A stretch of 44,432 bases of DNA from Ophioceras dolichostomum. Its lineage: Eukaryota > Ascomycota > Sordariomycetes > Magnaporthales > Ophioceraceae. The stretch's first letter is position 1. Each line of letters opens with the position of its first letter. Below the pieces are notes generated by a model. That model did no database searches. It had not been told where the DNA came from and worked only from the letters and a program-made list of their open reading frames with translations. A program made the position numbers and the translations under genes. The stretch lies in contig PYST01000319.1 in the NCBI GenBank assembly GCA_003049485.1, positions 1 to 44,432 of the forward strand, given 5' to 3'. Below are positions 7,823 to 18,295 of this stretch, piece by piece.

Positions 7823-10435
7823 TCACTGGGCCGTTGGCAGCGACGCGACATCAGCAGGATGAGGGGGAGTGCTGGGCCGAGCGCCTGCTGTATGCGGACG
7901 CTGCAGGTGGTGGAGGGGGTAGTGTTCCGCCCGGGACTTGAGGGTTGTGATAGGCTCCATCGCGTCAGGCGAGGGAGAGGACGACGATGATTCCCTCGAA
8001 TATTCCTCCTCCTCCTCCGCCTCCACCATTGATGATGGCGGCTTGGGAGACCCAGAGGTGGGTTGTGCTGGAACTGGTGGTGCGGGGAACAGCCCCGTCA
8101 TTGGGAAGTCTGGTGCGGGAATGGTCTCCGCATTGACAGTGTGGGAGGAAAGCGGCTGCGCTGGGTTGGGAAATCCGGAGGGCAGAGGAGCAGCAAACGC
8201 TGGTTGGACGTCTTGGTGATGGTTGAAGACTGGCTCCCCCGAATCATCAGACTCCGACCCGATCTCGATCTGGACCTGGGCGTGGAGATGAGGCTGCTGT
8301 GTCTGGTGCGACGACAGTGATGATGGAGACAAGTGATGATGAGCCTCCCCGTGAACAGCCTGAGCCGCAGCCGCCGTCGCAGGCAAATTCCGCAATGGCA
8401 GCGGCAGACAATCCGCTATCTCGATCTTGACCAGCCCAGGCATCATCAGACCGCCACTACCCTCCTCAGCATTCTTCTCCCTCTTCGGCTGATACTGTTG
8501 CTCCGACGAAGCATCGAGCTCCATCAGACTCTCCCCCTCGCACTCGCTCCCGCTCTCCGCTCCCGCGTGGGCCCCGGCCCCCTCCGTCGTCGAGCTCCTC
8601 CTGCGCCTCCAAATCAGCTTGGTGTGGCCCTCTCTATCCCTGTCCTTGTCCTTGTCCTTGTCCTTGTCCTTGTCCTTGTCCCTGTCCCCCCTCCTCAGCG
8701 CGTGCGTCAGCCTGCCCCACGAGCGCGCCTCGTGCAGCACGGGGTGGGAGGAGTGGGGAGGTTGAAGCTGCTGCTGCTGTTCACCTCTCGTCGTGGTGCT
8801 GCTGCTGACGCTCCCGTTCCTCGGCACCGGCGGACTGCTGCGAGACGTCTTCGGCGTGATGGGCGGCGCGGTGGTGCTCTTGCGTCGCCCCTGTCCCCGC
8901 CCCTGCCCTCCGTGTACCCCCTCCTCGTCTGCTGCTGCTGCTTCATCAGCGCCATCGCCCTCGTTTCCCGCGCCGGTGCAATTCTGATGAACGTGACCTC
9001 CTTCCTCCTGGATGCCCACGCTGATGTGCGTGGTGACGAGCACCGCGTGGCCGTCCACGCAAGGGCCGTTCTTGTCGTCTCGCCTCGCGCTGCCACCGAG
9101 CCAGGGCGAGGAGGAGCCGAACTGCTTGTGTCCGGCCTCGATGACGGTGTGCGGCGCGCACGCGCTGATGTCGCCCGCGAAGAAGCGCAGCTCTTCGGAC
9201 TCGCCGTCGAAGTCGTCGATGTAGTCCGGGTGGCCGCCACCTTTGCGGTAGGACAGCTGCACGGACTCGGAGCTGCTGGCGTGGGTCGTCCCGTCGTGGG
9301 AGCCGGCGTGGCCGCCTTTACCGCCGGGCTGCAGTCTGTTATTGGATTTGGCGTCATCTTTGTTGGAGGCGCTCCGGGAGGGCTTCAGCCATGTCTTGTA
9401 GTGCGGGAGGGGCTTAAGAGGCTTGAGCTTGATAAGCGGCTCTCGTGGTGGCTTGTTGGGCTTGCTGGGCTTGCTAGGCTTGCTGGGAGGATTGTTGGGA
9501 GTGGGAGTCGTCGGGCTGCCATTCTTGTCATTGTTGTCATTGTTGTTATCGTTGGTGCCGTCGCTCTTGCTGTTGGCATCAGGGCTGCTGCTGTTCTTGT
9601 TCTCTTCCTTTTCTTTCCGCTCCTGTCGTCGGCTGATGCTGCTGCTGCTGCTGTCTTTCTTCCCCCCCTGGTGCCGGCGGACCAACCTGACCTGTTTCCA
9701 GAGTCGGGCAGGCATGTGATGTTTTGGGCTGGGTTCCGGGCTGGGCTCAGGACTGAACCCTGGGCTGTTGTCAGGAGTGAGCCCAGGGCTTGTCCCAAGG
9801 CTTTGCTCCGGGGTAAGAATTGGGAATGGCTGCACCGTACTGGGATGGTCGGCGGAGTGGGCGGAGTGGAGTTGCTCCAGCTGCTCGAGCTGCTCGAGCT
9901 GCTCGATGTTCTCGATGTGCTCGATGTCCGCCTCGATGACCTCGATCTCCTCCAGATCCTCTAGGTCCTCGAGCGACGGCTGCTCCACCAACGGGATCGT
10001 ACCGGTCTCGTGATACATCTCTGGATCAGAGTGTGCTCTTGTCCGTCTTCGTGAGGGCTGTGGTCGTTTTTGCTCCTGCTCTTCATGCTGATCCTCTTGT
10101 TCCCCTTCTCGAGGCTGGCCTACGTCGACTTCCTCGTCGACGTCGGCCTCTTCCTTCGAGCCGCCATGGCTCTGCTTCCTGCCCGCGCGAGCGGCCGCGG
10201 CAGCCGCTGCAGCATTGGCGGCAGCGGCAGTCTGGTAGGCGTAGAAGCGATCCTCGTTCGCCTTCTTGTTGCTGTTGCGTACCCACACGAATGTGTGAGC
10301 CTGCCTTGGGAAGTTACCCAGCTTGTGCTGGACGAGGCGTGTGAGCGACACCGCCACCCATCCTTTCCCCTTCAAGTTATCTCGACTGTTGGTCAGGATG
10401 GTGTTGCTGTTGAAGTTGGCCGGTTCAAGCGACAT
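7823..10435 (-). CDS. Large, mostly disordered protein of unknown function
   Basis: Single-exon frame of 870 aa from the ATG at 10435 (an upstream GTG at 10468 is in frame but is not a likely start). I do not recognise a family. Only the first about 65 residues look folded: a segment with KGKGWVAVSLTRLVQHKL followed by HTFVWVRNSNKK and DRFYAYQ, then a poly-Ala helix. The rest is low complexity: an E/I/L-Q repeat (EDLEDLEEIEVIE.. then IEQLEQLEQLEQL) that may form a short coiled coil; a Ser-Pro/Thr-Pro array suited to proline-directed kinases; Asn/Asp- and Pro/Lys-rich stretches; a (DK)n tract encoded by a CCTTGT hexamer repeat at about 8638-8685; and Ser/Glu-rich C-terminal parts. No signal peptide or membrane segment is seen. 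Codon-third-position GC bias and the very long frame support coding, though the opposite strand also shows a long shadow frame. Confidence 0.7.
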   Translation of the reverse strand: MSLEPANFNSNTILTNSRDNLKGKGWVAVSLTRLVQHKLGNFPRQAHTFVWVRNSNKKANEDRFYAYQTAAAANAAAAAAAARAGRKQSHGGSKEEADVDEEVDVGQPREGEQEDQHEEQEQKRPQPSRRRTRAHSDPEMYHETGTIPLVEQPSLEDLEDLEEIEVIEADIEHIENIEQLEQLEQLEQLHSAHSADHPSTVQPFPILTPEQSLGTSPGLTPDNSPGFSPEPSPEPSPKHHMPARLWKQVRLVRRHQGGKKDSSSSSISRRQERKEKEENKNSSSPDANSKSDGTNDNNNDNNDKNGSPTTPTPNNPPSKPSKPSKPNKPPREPLIKLKPLKPLPHYKTWLKPSRSASNKDDAKSNNRLQPGGKGGHAGSHDGTTHASSSESVQLSYRKGGGHPDYIDDFDGESEELRFFAGDISACAPHTVIEAGHKQFGSSSPWLGGSARRDDKNGPCVDGHAVLVTTHISVGIQEEGGHVHQNCTGAGNEGDGADEAAAADEEGVHGGQGRGQGRRKSTTAPPITPKTSRSSPPVPRNGSVSSSTTTRGEQQQQLQPPHSSHPVLHEARSWGRLTHALRRGDRDKDKDKDKDKDKDRDREGHTKLIWRRRRSSTTEGAGAHAGAESGSECEGESLMELDASSEQQYQPKREKNAEEGSGGLMMPGLVKIEIADCLPLPLRNLPATAAAAQAVHGEAHHHLSPSSLSSHQTQQPHLHAQVQIEIGSESDDSGEPVFNHHQDVQPAFAAPLPSGFPNPAQPLSSHTVNAETIPAPDFPMTGLFPAPPVPAQPTSGSPKPPSSMVEAEEEEEYSRESSSSSPSPDAMEPITTLKSRAEHYPLHHLQRPHTAGARPSTPPHPADVASLPTAQ
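8638..8685. repeat. CCTTGT hexanucleotide microsatellite inside a coding region
   Basis: About seven to eight near-perfect copies of the 6-bp unit CCTTGT on the plus strand, read on the minus strand as Asp-Lys dipeptides in the disordered protein. Because the unit is a multiple of three, length changes would keep the frame and add or remove DK pairs. Confidence 0.85.
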
Positions 10436-13400
10436 GGCTGCTTGCCTGGGAGGAGTGTTCGCCCACACTTGGCCTCATCCAAGAGGTCGGAGGGCGGGTA
10501 GTGATGATTGGGTAGAATGGAGGTCGATCTCGATGATGATGATGATAATGATAATGATGATGGAAATGAGGGTCAGGCCGACGCGTGCCCTCCACTGGAC
10601 TGACTGGTGGCTGCAGGAGACGGACCACGTCTCTTCCGAAGAACGACGAGCAAAGCCGGTAGACGGAGAAAGAACAGGAATAAGACGCGGGAGGCGAAAA
10701 CGGGAACCACGACCAGTCTTATCGGATGGCAGCATGCAGCTAGACTGTGTCCAAACGATCACGGTCCTGTCATTTCCACCGCCGTCTACCTCCCCTTTTT
10801 TCGTCACATTTCGCCTTCCATGAGGCTTGAGCCCGGTCGTCGTCGCTAAGCACAGCGATGCAAGGCTAGGTGAGGCTAGGCACACCGGGGACCCACCTTT
10901 GACGCCGCCAGTAGCCCCTGACAGGGTCCTGACTGGGTGCCGTCTTACCGCGCTAGATAAGGGCAGGAGGTTAACAGAGGCTGCAAGGTCGCACCTCCCG
11001 TCATCGTGCACGTATCCCAGTTCGCGGGGATGTTGGGCCGGTCGCTTGGCTTGCTTGAGTGCATGAACGTAGCATCGGGCGGCTTGGGTGCATAGAAATA
11101 GAGTTCAGTGGCGCTCGTTAGTCTACTACGTAGTGGCCTGTGCCACATGGCCACGGCCAAATAAATTTATGCCCATAAAGAATCTTGGCGCGAAGCGGAC
11201 GCGAGAATGGGAAAGAACAGTGTGCCCAATATTCAGGGGGCAGATTTGGGATGTGGGATGTATTGTCATCTCGATACTTCCGGCCACGGAGAACCAGCCT
11301 AGACGCAGTTCCTTTAATACATTATCGCCCGCAGCACGCCACCGAAGGGGGCAGATATCCTGTGATGATGTCTAGATGATCTCCCTTACTACCAAATTCT
11401 CTCGTCTTCTCTATCAAACATGACTACCAGCTCGGAGGCAGGAAGAATATCTATTGTAGTTGCAATTTTAGGTACCTTGGTAGGTAACCAATCAGTTCTC
11501 GATCCTCCGTCAGACGGCCATAGCTAGCATGTGTTCGATGTGCATGTGCTCAAAGAGCGAGAGTCATGGGCTCGCCCAATCATGGCGCCCCGATGGCATC
11601 ACTGTGTTTTCGTTGAAAGCGAGTCGAGCTGCAGAGCGCCCCATGCCGTGACGCCGTGTGGCTTGAGGAAGGTTTCGCTAGCGGAATAAAAGCGACACAT
11701 GTCGTCAAGGACTCTTCTCAGCCGTCGGCGCTAGGCCGGGGGTTGAGCGCCTGAGCGCAAACGCTATTGTTGACGCCAGTAACGAGAACAATGGGGGGGA
11801 GGCTAGGTATCTGGATCATGGCACCAAACATGATGGACCTGCCAGCCCCAGCCCAGCTGCCAGCATATCTTTTGTCGATACTAGATATTTCCCTTGCCTG
11901 ACCTCACTGGTCTTGCGGTCGTCTCGGGGTTGACGAATGGGTTACCTTGGTAATACGTATGTATGATAATTCTTGGATTTATCTTTTTTCGTCCAATGTT
12001 TTTGGACTCATCTCAATCCTGACGGACCGAATTGACTGACATCAAGGCGAGAGGTTGGAAAGGGAGAGCCCTAGCCCGCCCCTAGCGGTGATATTCGTCT
12101 GTTTCATTTTCTACCCGGCGGTAAGATGTCATCGAAATGTGCCTGATTGCAAGAGGAAGGGGGATGCCTTATCGAGGAAGCACGTCGTAGACCAGCAAGC
12201 AGGGGAATGCTGACGATACTGCGGTTCAAACATTGAATCCATGCATCATTGGCCCCTCTCCGTCCTCCCAGACCTATATTCCTCCGCCCATTCAGGGAAG
12301 GTGAGCAGCTCAGCTCGCTCGTTAGCAGTTAGCCCCTCTTCTAATTGCCTTCTTTCGTATCCACTCTCTTGGCGAACAATCTCCATACCTCAGGTATCCT
12401 GCAATTGCTATCCGCAGACTCTGGGATTGACTGGCTTCTTCCCTCACGAACCAGATTCGACAGAAAAAAACATGCGCAGGCCACAAGGGAGCTGACGGTT
12501 GAAAGGGTGAAAAGGTTGCGGGGATTGCGGGGGATTGCGGGGGATATACCCTGGTGCAAATGTTAAAAACGACGGCGCCGAAGTGTAAACCACGCCGTCT
12601 CGCAAACCAAGCCAATAGCGTGTCAAGGCAGAACGCTGATTGGCTGAACCCACTGGGAGGGGGAACCGCGTCAGACGGAAGTTTCCCGATCCTGTCGCCT
12701 GTCTGCCAGTTGTCGTCCGTAACAAGACTCAGGCAATAAACAGAAGCAGAGGAGGATTGTGACTGCGCACGGATACGTGGTCTGTGGTGTGCCACTGCTC
12801 GCCGTGCTCCCTGTGTTGACCGTGTTAGTTGACCGTGTTAGTTGACCCGTGTTGACCGTGTTGGCCGTATCGACCCCCTGAAAAGATTCCAGCTAAACTC
12901 TGTTCTGGTCCTCCAGTATTTGGAGCCCGTAAACAAGCCCATGAGATGAAAGAAAGTTAGGCCAGCCCCAACCCTGTCCAACCATGGCTTGGTGCCGGTA
13001 AACCATGCGGACAAAAAGGCAACCACCATAAACAAAGTAATTCCGAGGCGCTCCGACATACGACCAATGGCAGCCTAGACTCTGATGTGACTCAAAGAAA
13101 ATAAACCGCGAGGAAGTATATGCAAGGGCATAATACTTGGAATTGGACGGAGAACGGACATATGCTACACTGCTGCTTGCGTGGCCGCAACTGCAGCCCC
13201 TGACAACGTGCATGAATCCATCGCCCGGTGAGCGCGTGGCCTCAACCACGATGTACTGGCGGCACGTTCATAATTTGGCCACACATCCGTTGAGCACGTG
13301 GTCCTGCAGTCCGTAATGCTTGCCATGACATGCCTTTTGGGGAAGCTTTGATGATTGGTTCTGACAAGTTGCTGGCTCTGATGAAGTGGACTCTAATGAA

Positions 13401-13867
13401 GAGATACTACTTATCGATAGATACATCAGCTAGCTGAGGCACGCTCTAATTGATGAACTCAAAGATCTCCGAGGAAGCCAGGAAGTCATGGTCCTCACTC
13501 TCCTAGCCCAAACTCCTCCTCCCTTTCTCCTTCCAAGATTCCCCCCGGAGTGTCCATTCCCCCCAAGTGCCCAAAACGCCACCAACCATGAAAGCCCCCC
13601 ACCCCCCGAGAGCCCTGAATGTCTGAAACGCCCGTCTTTCTACCTAGCCCAGGCCTCATCCCTATCGTTAACTCCCCAATCCCCAATCCCCGTTCCCATT
13701 CTCACTCCCACTCCCTTGGCGGTGTTCATCACATCTTCATCACAATCGCGAGACACAAAAAAATGGCAAAGGGAATCGGCTCATTGCAAGGAAGCAAGGG
13801 ATATAATCCGTGTGCCATCATGCATCATGTAGAATGAATCGTCGACAACTGTGCTGGAGCACGCTAG
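10436..13867. other. 3.4-kb stretch with no recognisable gene
   Basis: Both strands were read; only short frames with no family features are present. The first few hundred bases should include the promoter of the disordered-protein gene. Visible structure: a GATGATGATGATAATGATAATGATGATGG patch near 10531-10562; TTAGGTACCTTGGTAGGTAACC near 11468-11489; a GGGATTGCGGG direct repeat near 12518-12545; an imperfect tandem repeat at 12812-12873; and a C-rich, polypyrimidine-like stretch at about 13500-13720. No transposon protein fragment, terminal repeat or RNA gene was recognised. Confidence 0.45.
12812..12873. repeat. Imperfect tandem repeat of a GTTGACCGTGTTA-like unit
   Basis: The 13-14 base unit GTTGACCGTGTTA recurs about four times with small changes (GTTGACCGTGTTA, GTTGACCGTGTTA, GTTGACCCGT, GTTGACCGTGTTGG). 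It lies in the gene-free stretch and is probably a minisatellite. No function is evident. Confidence 0.7.
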
Positions 13868-15731
13868 TCATAGAGCCCTAACTCCTTCACGCGGCACGTG
13901 CGGTTGAGCCTGGCGCTGGACCTGGAACCTCGGCAGGTGGTAGTAGCGGACATCATGCGGCTTTTGGATGATCGGAAGGCTATGGTCGTGCGCCTCCACC
14001 TTCTTCATCATCATCGGCGGCTGCTGCTGCTCAACCACCTCAACCACCACAGCACCGGACTCCACCACGGCGTCGGCCTCCTCCCAAGCGTCGCCGAAGG
14101 CCGGATGGCTGTAGGTCGCAGCAGGCTTGGCGATGACGTGCTCGTGCTCATGCTCGCGCTCGATGGAGTGGTACCTGTCGACCGGCTTGAATCTCGTCAC
14201 AACAGCGTTAAGCGATTCCCCTCCACGGCCCTCGTCAGAACCCCATGACAAGCCGGCTCTCTTGGCAACCTCCCTGAACAGCGTCCGCACGCCCGGCATG
14301 CACGCCGCCACGATGGCCGCCGATAGCTCGACCGCCGTCCAGTACGCGATCAGCCTGAAATCCCAGCTCGGCTCAATGGCCGCGTCGAAGCCGGGGAGCG
14401 TCACGAGGCGCGCGATGCTGGCGAAGACGGCGAGCGCTCCGATGGTGAACACGGCGAGGATGCACATCTTCTTGTGGACGGGCATGGGCAGCCCGGGCAG
14501 GGCGGCAAGCATGAAGAGCGGCAGGAGCAGGATGGTGACTTCTTCCGCGATGCTGACGACGGTAGTGATGGTCCACAGCGCCGCGGTGTCGAGGCAGATG
14601 CCGCCCCGGATATCGCGGTCCCAGAAGACCTCGATGGGGCGGCAGGACAGGAGGCCCAGCACGAGGTTGATGATGCCCGAGAGGATCGCGCTGGCCATCA
14701 CCGTGAGGGTGACCACGCTGAAGGCACGGTGACCGCGGAAGATGCGGAGGTAGAAGCATGGGATCGACACCTTGGTGAAGGTGAGCGAGATTATGTAGCA
14801 TATGTATGATATGAAGACTGCAGAACGAACGTCAATATGTGAGTTAATTTGATGTTCGCTAGGGACTCATGGTGGACCAGCTCTTCGCTAGTCAAGTCTA
14901 GTCGGTTACAAGATGCTTACGGTTGCCAAGGATCGTCTCAATAATCGCCCCATTCGCGATGTCGTACAGATGGCGGCCAAGGCCGATGGCGTAGTCTACA
15001 CAAGCCCATCCATCCATCATCCCAGTTAGTTGCCAGGACATACAATGTCTTTCGCGAGGCGAGTGATGTGTCTTGTCGGAAGAAAAAGGAGGAGGAGCCC
15101 ACTAGCAACTGACCGATAGAAAGCGACACGAGAATAGGGATGGCGAAGAGGGCGGCGCAGGTGATGAAGAAGTCATCGGCGTAGAAGCCGCCTCGGAGCT
15201 GCCGCCCCAGCAGGCGGAGGGACACGGCCAAAAAGGCCGTCCCAAACGAGGTCGCCAGCAGGATGGCGCCGGGTTTGGACTGGTCGGGATGGCCGAGATC
15301 GCACTGCGAGGCGTGGACCCTGGCCGCGTCGAGGCCTTCCTGCGTTGAGCAGTTGACCGCGACGCAGTCGGCCAGCTCGCGGATGAGGTCTGCGCTCTGG
15401 CATTGACACTTGATGTCGGCCAGCTCGCAGTGGGCCTCTACCCTCTGGAGCAGACAAGTCCTCTGTTGGCGGGTGGCGGGATCCAGGCAGACTTATCAGT
15501 AAGAGAGCGGAGCCTGGGATATGGCGGAGTGGCGAGGGAGTGGGCCGGCGAGAGAGAGAAAGGGGAGAAAAGCCATTCACGTACCACACACTCAGGGAGA
15601 TCTCTGGTTGCTAATGGCCTCCTGCCATTGCCCTCTTTCATCAAGCCCTGCCCGTTCACTTCCTCGGGACTGATGAGGAGAAGCGATACGAGTGACAGGA
15701 CTAATAGGCGGAGGTTCCGGTTGAAATGCAT
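13868..15731 (-). CDS. CFEM-domain seven-helix receptor, Pth11-like
   Basis: Four exons (15731-15585, 15462-15114, 14995-14921, 14817-13868) give 506 aa; introns of 122, 118 and 103 bp have GT..AG ends and phases 0, 1 and 1. The start gives a signal peptide (residues 1-27, LLVLSLVSLLL core). An extracellular CFEM domain follows (about 44-95) with eight cysteines: C48-x3-C52 (LPECVRTC, created exactly by the first splice junction), then HC, KCQC, DC, NC and QC. Next come seven predicted membrane helices, including GFYADDFFITCAALFAIPILVSL and the DYAIGLGRHLYDIANGAI segment typical of the fungal rhodopsin-like/Pth11 group, then a hydrophilic cytoplasmic tail of about 110 residues with His/Glu and Val-rich stretches. 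In Magnaporthe, Pth11 acts in surface sensing upstream of cAMP signalling; a similar sensing role is inferred here, and the ligand is unknown. Confidence 0.9.
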
Positions 15732-18295
15732 CACTATTGCTTGTGGCTGTCGACTGATCAGTAAGGGAGAAGGATGGATTGGGTCCCGCTCGTGGCCCTG
15801 GTGATGGTGATGATAAGTAAGGGCGCCCTCTTCTTTAGCTACTGTTGTTATGTGTGTAAGTACGTCGTCGCCGTCCCCGTCGTCATCGAATAAGCAGTAG
15901 ATACCGAGGGAGACAGGCGGTGATGTCGTGTACAACCTAGAGGTGAGTAAAAGTTGCTTGATGATACTATCACCAGCCTTCACTCATGACTGATGGATAT
16001 GGGTAGATGGACAATACATTCTTAGGAAACTGCGGAGATGGCCAAGCCTCAATAGATATTCACTTGAAGTCGGTTCCCCCTCCCCCACTTCCTCCTCCTC
16101 CTCCTCCTCCTCCCATCTAGAAACATTGGATGGTGAGCTTTCGGGCAAGCTACCGTAACCTTACGAAGCTTGAAAATGGGTACCGCCGACCAAACGAGGA
16201 ATCGCTCGCCCAATTCTGGAGGCAGCACAACGAGGTTTGGATGTGTTAAGACTTAAGGCAAGGAGAAGACACGCAGAGTAGAGTTTACCTTGGGCAACGG
16301 TCAGACACTTTGGCAAACTATGGCGGATATGTCATCTAGTACGGATGAAAGCGATAAGACACACAGACAGTGGAGGTGAGCGAGCTAGAAGAGCCAAAGT
16401 ACGAGTAGTGGGAACTTGGGAAGCCACATGCTGGCCGTTTCGTCCGGTCGCCGAAGTGTCCGCTCGCAATTCGGGACTACCCAGTAAAGTCCTTTCACAG
16501 CATCGGTGAGAAGCCACCCTACCTACCTATCTGGTCGACCCCGGATCTGCAAGGTCCAACCGCCCGGTCAATGCTTGCTCCGCCGCCTGGTTACCCGCCC
16601 GCCTACCCGCTGTCCGCCAATAAAGTCGGCACCGGAGGCTTGGAGCCTTCAACAAAGAAGCTTTGAGTTTCGAAACGAGAAACGTTTACGCAGGTTGCCG
16701 TCTGCCGAAGTCTAATCAGTCGGCGGATATATGGATGGATGGATGGACGGATACGTTGGGCAGTGGAGAAACGCTGGGGAAGTCTGTGCGGAATATCAAA
16801 ATGCTACTAGGATGCCGGAACGTATGCTCCTTTGCTACCTAGGCAGTTATGTGAACTGGCAAAACGAGACTGAGCAAGCTCGCCCCATACACATTTTGCT
16901 TCTGCCTCTTGCATCATGCCAACTCAAGCGACTGCTCTTTCGAGATTTATGCGTCAATAGGCCGGCGAATAAGTAAGTTGGCTTGCGCCTGAACGGGGAG
17001 ATCGGATGGCCAACTTAACAAAAGATACGTCAACGCAAGATACATCACAAACTTGAAACTGACCCATCCGTCCCATCTATTATATGTGGGATTGGTACGT
17101 GGTTGAGACGGGCAGCCCTGCCTCGTGGGTTCGCCGATTTCTGAGACTGCAGTGTGCTACCTAGTAGAGATCGCCGCATATACGTAGTCCTTGTTATCTT
17201 ACCCCCGCATAACCGTAGATTATTAAGCACAAAGCGACACAGTATACTCGACCGTGGAACAGCTCGCTGCTTACCTACCTTGCCTCGTAGCAAAACCCCC
17301 CAAAGCTATTCTCCTTGTATTGCTAAGCTATGTTGTGCTGGAGACATAGGAGGGGTCCTTTCATCGGCCTCATTGGTCAGCGAGCTGGCCCGAGAAACAC
17401 GGCGGTTCGGGAGGACCTCCACCTCACCCAACCCCCTGGTTTCTCCGCCAGGCTGGATCCCGATCATTCACACACATACACACATACACACTTTCAAACC
17501 TAGCCGGAAGGGGTACAGAAACTCAAAAAGTGTCTCAAGGGACCCAAAAAGGTCGCAGCGGCTCAACAAGGTGGTTCTTGCTCTGCCTGTGTGTCTTCTC
17601 TGTGTTGGCTGTCTCTCTATTAGCGGGCTAGCAAGCCTCTGACGGTTGCGAAAGTGACTACTACTGAATTGTGCCAGTTAAAGTTTCGACCCCGCCAGGA
17701 GAAATGGATAAAATAAGCCATGCGCATAGAGAGAGGCGATGAGATAGATTCGGACTCTCAACGTGTAGTGTGATGAAAATGCGGCAAGAATAGCCATCAT
17801 CAATGTTAAGATAATAGGGTGCAAGAACAAATAAAGTCCCATCGCTTCCTTCGTGGGAAGACTCCGGGGGAGTAACGAGTGACATGCACAGCCGCTACCT
17901 ACGCAAGTACCTAGAGGTACTCCAGGAGGTAGACAGCTGCGCAGAGAAGTGAAGGCGTTATGTTATGTACACAAGCAAGTAGTAGTAGTCATATACATAT
18001 CCTTGAAACATGAACGCGAATGTCCAAGGATCCAAAAAAGCGAGTGAAAGATGGACGACGCCTTGCGCGCCGATTTGAGGGAAAAGAAGGACGGACGGGA
18101 AACTCGGCCCCCACCCTGACCGACCTGCCTGTTACACACTGCCCTATCCCGCCGTCCGGGAAAAAAGTTCCGGCCGCATTGCCCTGGAGCTGACCATATG
18201 CTGCACAAGGTATGCATGCAAGCACACCACGAAGATGTAGTTGTACACTAGTACATTTATCGGTACATAGCACTACCATGACCGGGAGAGATGCT
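15732..18295. other. 2.6-kb stretch with no recognisable gene
   Basis: Includes the upstream region of the CFEM receptor gene and the 3' flank of the GH16 gene. There is a (CCT)7 tract at about 16091-16112, a GGAT tetramer run near 16731-16754, CACACATA repeats near 17467-17492, and several ACCTACCT/TACCTAGG motifs (about 16517, 16838, 17158, 17273, 17895-17935). Short frames on both strands have no family features. No RNA gene was recognised. Confidence 0.45.
16091..16112. repeat. (CCT)7 microsatellite
   Basis: Seven uninterrupted CCT units on the plus strand (polypurine on the minus strand), about 360 bp upstream of the CFEM receptor ATG. CT-rich tracts are common in fungal promoters, but a role here is not shown. 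Confidence 0.7.

Noticed and set aside
8333..9964. 543-codon open frame on the plus strand
   Set aside because: It is antisense to the disordered-protein gene; its sequence is Leu/Val repeats mirroring the repetitive opposite strand. No domain was seen, though RNA data would be needed to exclude antisense transcription.
12322..12795. 157-codon minus-strand frame in the gene-free stretch
   Set aside because: No recognisable domain, signal peptide or supporting splice pattern, and other frames of similar size overlap it.
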